Positions 1-9,970 of a DNA stretch of 64,000 nt are shown here, one piece after another. The stretch comes from Typha latifolia (lineage: Eukaryota; Streptophyta; Magnoliopsida; Poales; Typhaceae). A program made the position numbers and the translations under genes. The DNA is taken from NCBI GenBank assembly GCA_019914945.1, contig CM034100.1, positions 10,303,096 through 10,367,095 of the forward strand. Direction: 5' to 3'. The notes under the pieces were generated by a model. The model was not told the origin of the DNA, did no database searches, and worked only from the letters and a program-made list of their open reading frames with translations. The first letter of the stretch is position 1; every line of letters starts with the position of its first letter.

Positions 1-420
1 ATCTCAATAATCAATAATCAATTTGGTTGCCTACCACATCCTTTTATAGGCTAACCAACAACTCAAATTAACCCTAAAAACACAATTTTCGTCGACCGCG
101 TTCGAACTCGCCCGACCGCGTTCGAACGCACCGTGTTCGCTCTTCTGGATTTGCGAACGCGATGCAGGAGTTCGAACGCGCGATCGAACGTGCCTGTCGG
201 TATTTGCGAACGCGATGCAGGCGTTCACAGTGCGTTCGAACGCACAGTACATTCTCTTCACCACGTTCACAACCCTGTTCACAAACCGCGTTCGAACTCA
301 CTCCACCCGCGTTCGAACGCGACTTACAGAAAACTTATTTTAATTAAAATTAAACACTAAAACATGAAATAAAAATACTCCTAAAGTGAATCCATGCTTG
401 AGACGACGTCGGTGAAGTCC
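1..420 (-). repeat. LTR of gypsy subfamily A, partial
   Basis: Read on the minus strand this is the 5' two fifths of an LTR-A: the GGACTTCACCGACGTCGTCTC start region, then clustered GCGTTCGAACGC palindromes (for example 232-243 and 309-320), then the TATA region (CCTATAAAAGG on the minus strand near position 50). It lacks the first 11 bp (TGATACGATTC) of other LTR-A copies and runs off the left edge of the window. It directly abuts the end of the neighbouring element at 421. Confidence 0.85.
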
Positions 421-462
421 TGATAGGATCTGCTCTTTGGGGCTAAGGCTCTGATACCAGCT
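421..462 (-). other. Primer-binding-site unit appended to the 3' LTR
   Basis: On the minus strand this 42-bp unit reads AGCTGGTATCAGAGCC followed by 26 bp resembling the terminal bases of LTR-A and ending CTATCA. It follows the normal LTR end (GTATCA at 463-468 read in reverse). A primer site after a 3' LTR is out of place. It is best explained as part of an extended LTR, as proven by target duplications at 6079 and 30027. Confidence 0.7.
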
Positions 463-1346
463 TGATACGATCTGGCACGGAACTTTGAAATTAGATCCCA
501 AAATATGCTGTCGTCGGATCGACGTGAGATTTTGATATGTTGTATCCTCGTAAAAGAGCTTTCCAAAAAATCTACTTATAGGCGAATCGGAGTTGGGAAT
601 CTCGAGATATCGTTCGTTTAGTGGCCGAGCATCAGGATGCTCTGTTTTGGATTCATGGATGGAGGCACGAGATCCTAGGTAATGGTGGATGATGGAGGAC
701 CGGCATTAATGTGGTGGCACCGGTGAAAAGTGATGGTGGAACGGTTGTGGTTGATGGAAGGATTAGGGCAAGTGTTGGATAGATTGGACGAAGGGGGAGA
801 AGAGGGCCACCCCTAAGGGACTAGGGTGATTAGCCGGACGAGGGAGGTTAGAAGCGGCGTCGCCGGGGATTGAGAGAACGGGAGCGAAGAAGACGAAGGA
901 GGCAAGGCAAAACTCAATCTCAATAATCAATAATAATTTTGGTTGCCGTACACATCCTTTTATAGGCTAACCAACAACTCACATTAACCCTAAAACACAA
1001 TTTTCGCCGACTGCGTTCGAACTCGCCCGACCGCATTCGAACGCACCGAATTAGCTCTTCTGGATTTGCGAACGCAATGCAGGCATTCGAAAGCGTGATC
1101 GAACGCGCCTGTCAATATTTGCGAACGCGATACAGGCGTTCACAGTGCGTTCGAACGCACAGTACTTTCTCTTCACCACATTCACAACCCCGTTCACAAA
1201 CCGCGTTCGAACTCACTCCACCCGCGTTCGAACGTGACTTACAGAAAACTTATTTTAATGGAAATTAAACACTAAAACATGAAGCAAAAATTCTCCTAAA
1301 GTGAATCCATGCTCGAGACGACGTCGGTGAAGTCCGAATCGTATCA
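463..1346 (-). repeat. 3' LTR of the minus-strand A element
   Basis: An 884-bp LTR read on the minus strand from TGATACGATTCGG (1346) to GATCGTATCA (463), with TGATAC/GTATCA terminal inverted repeats. It contains the TTCGAA palindrome cluster (about 1010-1240), a TATA region near 960 and the CT-rich leader. Immediately upstream on the minus strand is the polypurine-tract region at 1347-1370, as expected for a 3' LTR. Confidence 0.88.
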
Positions 1347-1560
1347 ATCCACCACGCTTCCGCAACCTTGTCCTCAAGGTTTGAAATTTGGGAAGCGATC
1401 TTTGAACTCTGAACTCTGACTCAAGCTCCTCCATGGTATGATCTTCTGCATTGGTTCCCCACATATCTAAAGATATAGGAAATGTTGGTGCTGAGAAATA
1501 GGCAAGCTCACTTGTGTTAGGTTGGTGTGAAAGGGCATCAGCCGCTCGATTCTCGATCAA
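1347..1560 (-). pseudogene. RNase H tail fragment fused to polypurine-tract region
   Basis: On the minus strand a frame reads ENRAADALSHQPNTSELAYF. This matches the end of the gypsy RNase H and the linker before integrase (compare ENRATDALSRQPDT in B2). The frame then jumps directly to the last bases before the 3' LTR. Integrase and chromodomain are therefore deleted. The final 15 bases of interest, GCGGAAGCGTGGTGG (minus strand, 1363-1349), lie next to the LTR and match a segment of initiator tRNA-Met as I remember it. Confidence 0.7.
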
Positions 1561-1851
1561 CAAGTTCCAAGTCAAGCTCGGTCCGATCCATCGCCGTGAG
1601 TCTTTCATAGGCACACAAGATAGGAGTAGTGCGACCATAACCGCCTCAAAGGGGTTCATCCTCAGTCGAGCTTGGATACTCGTACTCCAACTAGTCCAAG
1701 GTGAAATTCGGGTCCATCTACATTGAGTCCACTTGGTCTCGGGTGGTCGAACCAATTGACTCAATGTCAGTTCAGCAATAGAAATCTGGTGCATCCGATT
1801 GCGCTCGGGAGGTCGAGTTAGATGCAGTTGGTGGATGCAGATTAGGTTCTC

Positions 1852-2952
1852 CTAATGACTCAAGTTAGGTTCAGCTAGCCAAACTGATTGTTGGTTGTGC
1901 TCATAATCATTCTGCCCACTCCATGGATTAGGATCCGAGTCAAATGTATCCTGGGATAAGCAAACTCGTCTTAAGTCAAGTAGAGGGTTTCTGATCATGT
2001 CCCTTATTTGACTTAACTGAGTCCCGAAGTCTAGAGATGACTCCCACTTGACTTGACCCCTTTTGCTCTTAGGTCCAACCCAACTAATGTCTAGCAATTC
2101 CACCTGGTCAAGCCCAACAATGTAGCCTTCTTGAAATTCTAACCACTTAGAGTCTTCAAAAAAATTTGAAATCCCTAATCTTTCTCTCTTAGTTCCATCT
2201 CCATTAGCCATTGCCATAGGAGTTGCCTTAGCACGTGGCAGCCTTGGTCGAGTATTGACCACCTCCGGTAGTTGCTTAAGTAGGGTTCCCGACGGTGTGG
2301 CAGTAGTCGGCGGCGATGGAAGGCCAAAGTTGGCCCAAAAAATAAAATCTTCAGGTCCTTCTCTGTCCCGTTGCAGCCATGGCAAGGAGCCTTTGGTCAT
2401 CCGGAATACTACAATAGTTGCTGGTGAGGCCCCTCTTGGGGTGGCGACGGTTGACTGCTGTGGAAGGCTGAGGTTGACAAAAACTAAATCTTCATCTCCT
2501 TCTTCTTCATTTTGTCGTAGCCATGGCAGGGAGCTTTCGACCATTGGGGTGAGAAAATCATTAGCCCACAAGGTCTTTACGAGGCTGTCAGAGGCTGGTG
2601 CTGTTGTGGTTGGAAGATTGTGGCCTTCTCCTTCGAGTTGTAGCTCGGTGGAAAGCTGCAACGTTATTGCCGGTGATGGTGCTATCGCGGTCGACTTTCG
2701 ATTGACCGAGGAGAAAGGTGGAAGGTCATTAGAGGCCATACATGATTTCTTCATAGTTGCTGACTCGCTGTGGTTGCAAATGAAGGTGGTGTTAGGCAGC
2801 CCAAGTGCTGGAACTTGCGGTTCTGGATCATCTCCCTCACCACTGATGAGGATTCCTGATGAGGAATATCCAGCGGCCACGTGTGGTCTTCCTCCATTCA
2901 ACAGTGGTTCGCACGGTTGTCGACTCGTCGAAGAACTCCGTTCTGACGTCAA
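1852..2952 (-). CDS. Unrecognised 366-codon ORF inside nonautonomous element
   Basis: An open frame of 366 codons, uninterrupted in an element whose other genes are broken. I do not recognise the product. It is rich in Ser, Pro and Thr and has no obvious zinc knuckle, protease triad, RT or integrase motif. Two related segments occur in its middle third: SLPWLRQNEEEGDEDLVF followed by LSLP and TVATP, then SLPWLQRDREGPEDFIF followed by FGLP and TATP. This is an internal duplication of about 45-50 residues. It lies between the gag N-terminus and the 3' end, where pol should be. It may be a captured host coding fragment or an element-specific protein. A nearly as long frame on the opposite strand (2255-3400) shows that low stop density alone could produce it, so coding status is uncertain. 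Confidence 0.4.
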   Translation of the reverse strand: MTSERSSSTSRQPCEPLLNGGRPHVAAGYSSSGILISGEGDDPEPQVPALGLPNTTFICNHSESATMKKSCMASNDLPPFSSVNRKSTAIAPSPAITLQLSTELQLEGEGHNLPTTTAPASDSLVKTLWANDFLTPMVESSLPWLRQNEEEGDEDLVFVNLSLPQQSTVATPRGASPATIVVFRMTKGSLPWLQRDREGPEDFIFWANFGLPSPPTTATPSGTLLKQLPEVVNTRPRLPRAKATPMAMANGDGTKRERLGISNFFEDSKWLEFQEGYIVGLDQVELLDISWVGPKSKRGQVKWESSLDFGTQLSQIRDMIRNPLLDLRRVCLSQDTFDSDPNPWSGQNDYEHNQQSVWLAEPNLSH

Positions 2953-3063
2953 AAGAACATTTCCAACCGTTGAGCTTGCCGAAGGAAACTGCTGCCTTGA
3001 AGCTAGACTCCTTGCCGTTTCTGCAGGGATCGGGAATGGTGCAGCCAGCCCTTCACAGTTTGT

Positions 3064-3537
3064 TCACAAGGTCTCTGGGGCATGGGAAGATGTGGAGGTT
3101 CTGAGGGCTGCTACAATGGTCGAGAATCCCAATGTAGCGGTCAGTCGTTTGTTGCGGCTAACCATGGGTCGAGGTGTAGAAGCTCGATCTTGCCTAATAG
3201 CCAAACTCTCCCCTACTTTTGTGATGAACGGGGAGGCCGTGGAGGATGTTGGGTATGTTGCAGAGGGTTCCCCATGCTGCCTTGTGATTGCTCTGCTTGT
3301 TGAAGAAGGTTTTGGCCACGCACGAATTTCCCGCAGCATCAACATCATCATTTTATTATTGATGGCCATCTGCTTGGAAAGAGACCCCAACACGGCTTGA
3401 ACGCCAGGTTCTTCCGTATTCCGATTAGATCGGGCGGTTCCGCGGGTGGAAGTCCCCGCAACCGTTTCTCTCTCCTCTATTGGGATAATCTCTTCTTCAT
3501 CATCTCGTCGTGCAGCCATGGATCTGGTTGTCGTCAT
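3064..3537 (-). pseudogene. gag: Gypsy gag N-terminus, truncated
   Basis: The start ATG at 3537 (minus strand) begins MTTTRSMAARRDDEEE. This is nearly identical to the gag start of A1 at 25812 and is placed the same way after the primer sites. Homology holds for about 90 residues (to MLREIRAW), including a conserved VQAVLGSLSKQMAINN stretch predicted to be helical. The frame then diverges into unrelated sequence and stops at 3064. The capsid core, zinc knuckle and protease are missing. The upstream extension of the open frame to 3921 is LTR and primer-site sequence, not protein. Confidence 0.7.
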
Positions 3538-3562
3538 TGGAAGCGCTTGTCCGAGGAACGGT

Positions 3563-3662
3563 GGCTCTGATACCAACTTGATACGATCACGCCTCTGGCT
3601 ATGGAGCTCTGATACCAGCTTGATATGATCACGCCTCTGGCTATGGAGCTCTGATACTAGCT
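3563..3662 (-). other. Three tandem tRNA-Met primer-binding sites
   Basis: On the minus strand, directly after the 5' LTR, come two 42-bp units (3621-3662 and 3579-3620). Each starts AGCTRGTATCAGAGCTCC and ends GATCRTATCA. They are followed by a third primer site, AGTTGGTATCAGAGCC (3563-3578), next to gag. The spacer of each unit resembles the last 26 bp of the LTR, so the duplicated block is primer site plus LTR end. Confidence 0.88.
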
Positions 3663-4354
3663 TGATACGATCTCTCCTTTGGGCTAAAGATCGATCTCTT
3701 CCGATTCTCAGATCTGGACTAGATCTTGCACGGAACTTTGAAATAAGATACCGAAATATTCCGCCGTCGGATCGACGTGAAATTTTGATATACTGTAGGC
3801 CCGGAAAAGAGCTTTCCAAAAAATCAAGTTTCAGGCGAATCGGAGTTGGCGATCTCGAGATATCGTTTGTTAAGTGGACGAACGTCAGGATGCTCTGTTT
3901 TGGATCCGTGAATGGAGGCACGAGATCCTAGGTAATGGTGGATGGTGGACCGGCGTTAATGTGGTGGCACCGGTGAAAAGTGATGGTGGAAGGGTTGTGG
4001 TTGATGGAAGGATTAGGGCAAGTGTTGGATAGATTGGACGAAGGGGGAGAAGGGGGCCACCCCTGAAGGACTAGGGTGATTAGCCAGACGAGGGAGGTTA
4101 GAAGGGGCGTCGGCGGGGATTGAGAGAACGGGAGCGAAGAAGACGAAGGAGGCAAGGCAAAACTCAATCTCAATAATCAATAATCAATTTGGTTGCCTAC
4201 CACATCCTTTTATAGGCTAACCAACAACTCAAATTAACCCTAAAAACACAATTTTCGTCGACCGTGTTTGAACTCGCCCGACGTCGGTGAAATAAAAATA
4301 CTCCTAAAGTGAATCCATGCTCGAGACGACGTCGGTGAAGTCCGAATCGTATCA
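3663..4354 (-). repeat. 5' LTR-A with enhancer array deleted
   Basis: A 692-bp LTR read from TGATACGATTCGG (4354) to GATCGTATCA (3663). Compared with the 3' LTR it lacks about 200 bp, including nearly all GCGTTCGAACGC palindromes: at 4265-4295 the array is reduced to a single TTTGAAC remnant. The TATA region (minus strand CCTATAAAAGG near 4216) is retained. If the array is an enhancer, this copy should be weakly expressed. Confidence 0.85.
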
Positions 4355-4412
4355 TAAATTCAGATCTTAAGGAATTGTTCTGTAGCCGACCTTGTTGTGC
4401 AAGAACCCATCA
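4355..4412 (+). repeat. Tail of B1 5' LTR
   Basis: TAAATTCAGATCTTAAGGAAT and following bases match the U5 end of other LTR-B copies (for example 11845-11905). It ends AACCCATCA at 4412, right before the primer-site array. The rest of this LTR is displaced to the left of the window by the A insertion. Confidence 0.7.
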
Positions 4413-4470
4413 ATTTTGTATCAGAGCCTATCAAAGTGGTATCAGAGCTTATCATTGGTATCAGAGCAGG
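4413..4470 (+). other. Three primer-binding-site units of B1
   Basis: Three consecutive units: ATTTTGTATCAGAGCCTATCA (4413-4433), AAGTGGTATCAGAGCTTATCA (4434-4454) and TTGGTATCAGAGC (from 4455). The repeat unit is 20-21 bp and each of the first two ends in the LTR-like TATCA. Only one site is needed to prime minus-strand synthesis. Confidence 0.85.
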
Positions 4471-4490
4471 CGAACCTCAGAACTCCATTA

Positions 4491-5108
4491 ATGGTTGAAA
4501 CAAGGAAGATGAGATCAACACAGAGACCTATGGAGAGCACACGAACAAGGGAAGACTCAATCCATGATGACTCTAACCGTGAGGCTGATTCCTTTGGAGC
4601 AACCACGGCAGTAGCGAGACAACCAATGTCCATGGGTGCGAATATGGATGAACTTAGGGACATGTTCCATACATTGCTGCATAAAGTTGACGCAATTCAA
4701 ATGGATCACAATGATTTCAAAGAATATGTCATGAACCGATTGGATTCGTCATCTCCTCGACAACGATCGGAGTTTCAAGAAGGACCAGCGGTGGGACCTC
4801 ACCGAACCGACACCCCATAGGTCTAGGTGCGTCATGTGAGTGTAAATAATCCCCTCTTACCTATGCCTACACATCATCCCTCACCTCCGTTACAAAACCC
4901 AAGACCGGTGGTGGTGGAACCCGAGAGGCATGCAGCACCGATGCGCTTCATCGATGAGGAGGATTGGCACTTTGAGGATGAGGTTGATCCATTTGGAGAT
5001 GGTGATGGACGTGCTCAAGGATTTAGAGAAGGTGATCAACATGCACAATGGTTTAGACCTAAATCAAAGATCTTTTGTGAACCCGACAATGTTATTCGGG
5101 GGACAACC
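4491..5108 (+). pseudogene. gag: B1 gag, N-terminal part
   Basis: The start ATG at 4491 follows the primer sites and begins MVETRKMRSTQRPMES, as in B2 and B3. The frame contains a predicted helical stretch (MDELRDMFHTLLHKVD) and a proline-rich segment. It has one in-frame stop at 4818-4820 (TAG where B2 has CAG). It continues through EEDWHFEDEVDPFGDGDG to 5108, where a solo LTR-A interrupts it. The capsid core resumes at 6085. Confidence 0.75.
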
Positions 5109-6079
5109 TGATACGATTCGGACTTCACCGACGTCGTCTCGAGCATGGATTCACTTTAGGAGTACTTTTATTTCATGTTTTAGTGTTTAATTTCCATTAA
5201 AATAAGTTTTCTGTAAGTCGCGTTCGAACGCGGGTGGAGTGAGTTTGAACGCGGTTTGTGAACGGGGTTGTGAACGTGGTGAAGAAAATGTACTGTGCGT
5301 TCTAACGCACTATGAACGCCTGTATCGCGTTCGCAAATACTGACAGGCGCATTCGATCACGCCTGTATCGCATTCGCAAATCCAGAAGAGCAAACTCGGT
5401 GCGTTCGAACGCGGTCGGGCGAGTTCGAACGCGGTCGACGAAAATTGTGTTTTTAGGGTTAATTTGAGTTGTTGGTTAGCCTATAAAAGGATGTGGTAGG
5501 CAACCAAATTGATGATTGATTATTGAGATTGAGTTTTGCCTTGCCTCCTTCGTCTTCTTCGCTCCCGTTCTCTCAATCCCCGGTGACGCCACTTCTAACC
5601 TCCCTCGTCCGGCTAATCACCCTAGTCCCTTAGGGGTGGCCCTCTTCTCCCCCTTCGTCCAATCTATCCCACACTTGCCCTAATCCTTCCATCAACCACA
5701 ACCCTTCCACCATCACTTTTCACCGGTGCCACCACATTAACGCCAGTCCTCCACCAACCATCATTACCTAGGATCTCGTGCCTCCATCCACGAATCCAAA
5801 ATAGAGCATCCTGATGTTCGTCCACTAATCGGATGGTATCTCGAGATCCACAACTCCGATTCGCCTAAAACTTGATTTTTTGGAAAGCTCTTTTCTAGGG
5901 AGACAACATATCAAAATTTCACATCGATCCAACGGCGGAATATTTTGGGATCTTATTTCAAAGTTCCGTGCAAGATCTAGTCCAAATCTGAGAATCGGAA
6001 GAGATCGATCTTTAGCCCCAAAGGAGAGATCGTATCAAGCTGGTATCAGAGCTCCATAGCCAGAGGTGTGATCGTATCA
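5109..6079 (+). mobile_element. Solo LTR-A with embedded primer site, TSD CAACC
   Basis: A 971-bp insertion flanked by CAACC at 5104-5108 and 6080-6084, interrupting B1 gag. Bases 5109-6037 are a normal LTR-A (TGATACGATTC to GATCGTATCA) with the TTCGAA array at about 5220-5440 and a TATA box (CCTATAAAAGG near 5481). Bases 6038-6079 are an extra unit, AGCTGGTATCAGAGCTCC plus a second LTR-like terminus ending GATCGTATCA. Because the target duplication lies after this unit, the integrated LTR really ended there. The primer site was part of the LTR. Confidence 0.92.
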
Positions 6080-6084
6080 CAACC

Positions 6085-7190
6085 GCATGCTTGGACTTTC
6101 CAAAATTCTAAGGCAGTGATCCAACGGATTGGGTGTTTCAAGTTGAACAATTTAATATACTTTGATTGTCAAGGGACAGCGGAGGACACAAAAGTCTAGA
6201 TGGCAAGCTTTCACCTCAAAGGAACGACATTGCATTGGTATAGATCGGTTATTCATGGAAGAGGATTTATCAGTTTGGCTGACTTTTGTAGGAGGATTAC
6301 ATGCAGATTTGGGACAGCGACATATGAAGATTTTGCTGCCACATTAAGCAAGATGGTTCAGAGGACGACCGTATTGGAGTACTAAGCTTAGTTTGAAAGA
6401 GTTAGTAGTCGTTGTGAGGCATCTTGGCCCGAACCGACATTGAGATAAAAGCAGATGTTCATGCTCTATGTCCTACTAGTCCTAAGGAGGCCTTTGAGAA
6501 GGCCGTGAGGATGGAGCAAAAACATAAGACTCTAAAGATGGCAGCGAAAACCAATTGGGGCAACTGAGATGGGCGGTTTGCATCTAGAACGCCAGTTGGA
6601 AATTATGTGGGTTAAAAAACAATGGCTGTGAGTACTAGTACTAGACCACAATGACCTTTGAGACCTTCTTCCGATGTTAGAGGAAGCACAAGACCCCCCC
6701 CCCTCCGGTCGAACTCTCACACCTGCCCAAGTGGAGGAGCACAGAGCGAAGGGCCTTTGCTTTCTATGTGATGATCATTTCACCCCCGGTCATCGATGTT
6801 CCAACCCGATCGGGAGTGTGATGCTCATCGATGGTCTCGCGGAGGATGATGAGGTTGTTAATGATGGAGAGTATTCAGAGGGGTTCCATGAGGAGGCCAT
6901 TGAGGTAGCTGCGGAGTAAGATATCTAAGTTGAAATATCGATGCATGCATATTTGGGTACTTCTATGCTGAGGAGTGCACACAACTTTCTAGATGAGAGT
7001 AATTAGGAGATTGAGGTTGCATGCCGAACCGACCATGGGATTTGACGTTGCTATTGGAGATGGCACGAAGCTTAAGGTGAAGAGCTTGTGTTGTCGGGTC
7101 GATATTCGGGTGCAAGGACACAACATCATTGTGGATTTGTATCCGTTGGCACTGCGAGGAGCGAACATTGTTCTTGGCACTCAGTGCTAA
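6085..7190 (+). pseudogene. B1 gag core, zinc knuckle and protease, broken
   Basis: Continues gag after the solo LTR. Recognisable pieces are the capsid core (DWVFQVEQ, then HWYRSVIHG and RFGTATYEDFAATLSKMVQ), a zinc-knuckle-like CFLCDDHFTPGHRC near 6755, acidic linker, and the C-terminal part of an aspartic protease (6993-7190, MGFDVAIGDGTKLKVKSLC and GANIVLGTQC). Frames change repeatedly and stops are frequent (for example TAG at 6199). Bases around 6965-6990 have lost the protease segment that should carry the DSGST active site. Confidence 0.7.
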
Positions 7191-7289
7191 CAGAGTTTGG
7201 GACCCGTCACATTTAATTTCTGGAGCATGTGAATGAAATTTAAAAAAGAAAACAAAGATGTGCGGCTTGATGGCGTTCGGTCTTCGCCG

Positions 7290-8900
7290 ATTTTTGCGAT
7301 GCAGCCTATGGTGGGGTTGCCTTATGCGTACGATTTTGCCTATCTTCTTTAGTTAGGACTAGCAGAAGATGAACCTCAAACGAGTTTTAGTACTACCATT
7401 GAATTGTCTAATTTATTAGATAACTTTTCTAGACTATTTGAGGAGCCACATTAGTTGCCACCGAGGAAAGCGACGGACCATCGTATAGAGATTGTACCCG
7501 GGGCTGCACCGACAAACGTGAGGCCATATCGGTATCGACATGTGCAAAAAGAAGTTATCTCTAAGTTGGTAGCCGAGATGTTGGAGTAAGTCCTCATTCA
7601 ACCAAGTCATAGCTCATACTCATCCCCCGTGTTATTGGTGTGAAAAAAGGACGGGACATGGCATTTTTGTGTCGACTATCCACATGTGCAAAAAGAAGTT
7701 ATCTCAAAGTTGGTAGCCGAGATATTAGAGCAAGGCCTCATTCAACAAAGTCATAGCTCATACTCATCCGCCATGTTAGTGGTATAAAAAAGGACGGGAC
7801 ACGGCATTTTTGTGTTGACTTTCGGGCACTAAACGCTATTACTATCTAGGATCGATATCCCATTCTGGTTATCGAGGAATTGCTAAACGAGCTTGCAGGG
7901 GCGACCATAGTTAGTAAGCTTGACTTGAGGGCCGGGTGTCATCAAATTAGAGTTCACTTGGTGGATATGCACAAAATTGCATTTGGACTCCAGACGGGCA
8001 TTACGAGTTCCAGGTGATGCCTTTTGGTCTCACCAATGCTCCAGCTACCATTCAAGGCCTCATGAAAGATATATTTCGGCCTCTATTGCGAAGGTATGTC
8101 TTGATATTCTTTGACGACATTTTGGTGTATAGTAGGAATGAATTGGACTATTGGCGGCATTTGGAGGATGTGCTGAATTTGTTGAAACGAAATCAATTAA
8201 AGATCAAGAAGTCGAAGTGCCTATGGGAAGTACTGCAAGTGGAGTATTTAGGCTACATTATCTCAGCGGAAGGTGTAGCGGTGGATCCTCAAAAGTTTGA
8301 ATGCATGACCGCTTGGCCTATTCCTACTACTACCACAGATTGAGAGGATTTTTGGGGCTGACCAGATATTATCGATGCTTCATCGCCGGATATGGCAAGA
8401 TCGCTATTCCTCTCACTTCTTTGTTGAAGAAGGACTCTTTTAGATGTACGGATGAAGCCACTTTAGAATTTGAAAAACTAAAATCAGCAATGATGATGGC
8501 ACCCGTTTTAGAGCTATCAGACTTCACCAAAGAGTTCATTATGGAATGTGATGCATCGGGTGTTGGCATAGGAGCTGTACTAATGTAAGGAGGACATCCA
8601 ATTGCCTATCTTAGCAAGGCTTTATCACAAAAATCTTAGCAATTATCGACTTATAAGAGAGAGATATTGGCAATTCTGCATGCGGTGACAAAGTGGAGGC
8701 CTTATTTGATTGATAGACGATTTATTATACGACCCAAACAAAGTAGTCATCCATACTTTATGAGACAACATATACACACTCTGACACAGCAGAGATGGGT
8801 CACAAAATTGTTGAGGTATGATTATGAAATAGAATACAAGAAGGGAACGGAAAATAGAGCGGCGGATGCACTATTGCGCCAACTCGATACCTTTCCCTTC
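7290..8900 (+). pseudogene. pol: B1 reverse transcriptase and RNase H, broken
   Basis: RT motifs seen in shifting frames: primer grip region, [17 protein letters not shown] (about 8014-8070) and the catalytic [10 protein letters not shown] (about 8107-8137), followed by YLGYIISAEGVAVDPQK. RNase H follows with [15 protein letters not shown] (about 8540-8585) and KKGTENRAADALLRQ (about 8835-8880). Stops include TGA after TTTTD near 8341 and TAA near 8586. A 144-bp duplication lies in the N-terminal RT (7538-7825). Confidence 0.8.
7538..7825 (+). repeat. In-frame 144-bp tandem duplication in RT
   Basis: The block starting ACATGTGCAAAAAGAAGTTA at 7538 recurs at 7682 with a few base differences. 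It covers the RT segment from VQKEVIS to FCVDY. The 144-bp period is 48 codons, so the reading frame is kept. B2 has a single copy of this segment. Confidence 0.85.
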
Positions 8901-9089
8901 TCCGGCGGAAAATAGCCTTCTTCTCCTACCTTTCCCTTCCTTGACGAGTTGAGGTATGTATGTACATATTACCCATATGTTTTGAGGTTATTGCAGGAGG
9001 TGATGGATGATCCAGCGCACCATCCATAGTTGGACAATCGAGGCGGTTTACTACTGGACCGCGGATGCATTCGGGGTCTCCACAAATGA

Positions 9090-9970
9090 TGGATTGCGGC
9101 AGAAATTGTTGGAGCACTTCCACTAATCTCTAGAGGCTAGTCATAAGGGTGTCTTGAGGACTTATAGGAGGATATCTCAGAGTTTTACGTGGCTAGGATT
9201 GAGGTGGGATGTGAAGAGTTTTGTCGGTGCTTGCGAAGTCTGTCAAAGGGCTAAAGCAACCACATTGAAACTGGCCGGATTACTTCAGCCTTTACCTATA
9301 CCGGACCGTGTTTGGGAAAACATTTCTATGGATTTCATAGAGGGTCTTTCGCTAGTACGTGGTTATTCTGTTATCTTTGTGGTGTTTCACAAATTGAGCA
9401 AATATGCATTCTTTTCGGCATTGTCACATCCGTTTTCAGCCAAGTCAGTTGCTGAAATTGTTCTTAGAGATGTTGCTTGGTTGCATGGGTTGCCACACAC
9501 GATTGTCTCATATTGTGATCGTGTATTTATGAGCAACTTTTGGATGGAGTTTTTCAGATTGTAGGGGACTCGATTGAACTTCAGTTCCGCCTACCATCCA
9601 CAGACGGACGACCAAACCGAGGTGATCAATTGAGACATTGAGCAGTACTTGTGGTGCTTTGCTAGAGAGATCTGAGATGATAGTTGGAGTTCTTACCATG
9701 GGCAGAGTGGTCTTATAACACTGCCTACCATAGCAGCATTAGCATGACTCCATTTAAGGTTGTGTATGGATGCACGGCTCCGACGTTACGCGCTTATGAT
9801 CTAGTGGCATCAACAAATCGGACGGAGGTGGATATAGCATTGATGTATAGAGACACCATATTGAGGAGGTTGCGTGCCGATCTTAAACTTGCTCAAAACT
9901 GCATGAAGCATCTTTATGATCATGGCCATAGGGAGCAGGAGTTCGACATTGGCAGTTGGGTGTTTGTAAC
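9090..9970 (+). pseudogene. B1 integrase (first copy), broken
   Basis: The integrase zinc finger is partly visible (SHKGVLRTYRR, CEVCQRAK), then the catalytic core with ISMDFIEGLSL (first Asp) and the second-Asp region, where the usual VSDRDG reads SYCDRV, then AYHPQTDDQTEVIN (the Glu region). Stops interrupt it (TAG near 9562, TGA near 9631 and 9675). It continues with a SWVFV segment. At about 9970 the sequence jumps back into reverse transcriptase. Confidence 0.75.

Larger units (their letters stand above)
421..4354 (-). mobile_element. Nonautonomous Ty3/gypsy chromovirus derivative, subfamily A
   Basis: Minus-strand element with a 5' LTR (3663-4354), three tandem primer sites, a gag N-terminus (3064-3537), an unrelated-looking 366-codon ORF (1852-2952), a scrap of RNase H tail, a polypurine-tract region and a 3' LTR (463-1346, extended to 421). 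Most of gag, protease, RT and integrase are absent, so it could only move with proteins supplied in trans. The right end sits in the 5' LTR of element B1 (TAAATTCAGATC at 4355 is LTR-B sequence). The expected 5-bp target duplication is not visible at both ends. The left end instead abuts another LTR-A, which suggests nesting or LTR recombination. Confidence 0.8.

Noticed and set aside
2255..3400. Plus-strand 381-codon frame
   Set aside because: It is antisense to the gag/ORF region of the minus-strand element, has no family motif, and spans the junction of two unrelated minus-strand segments.
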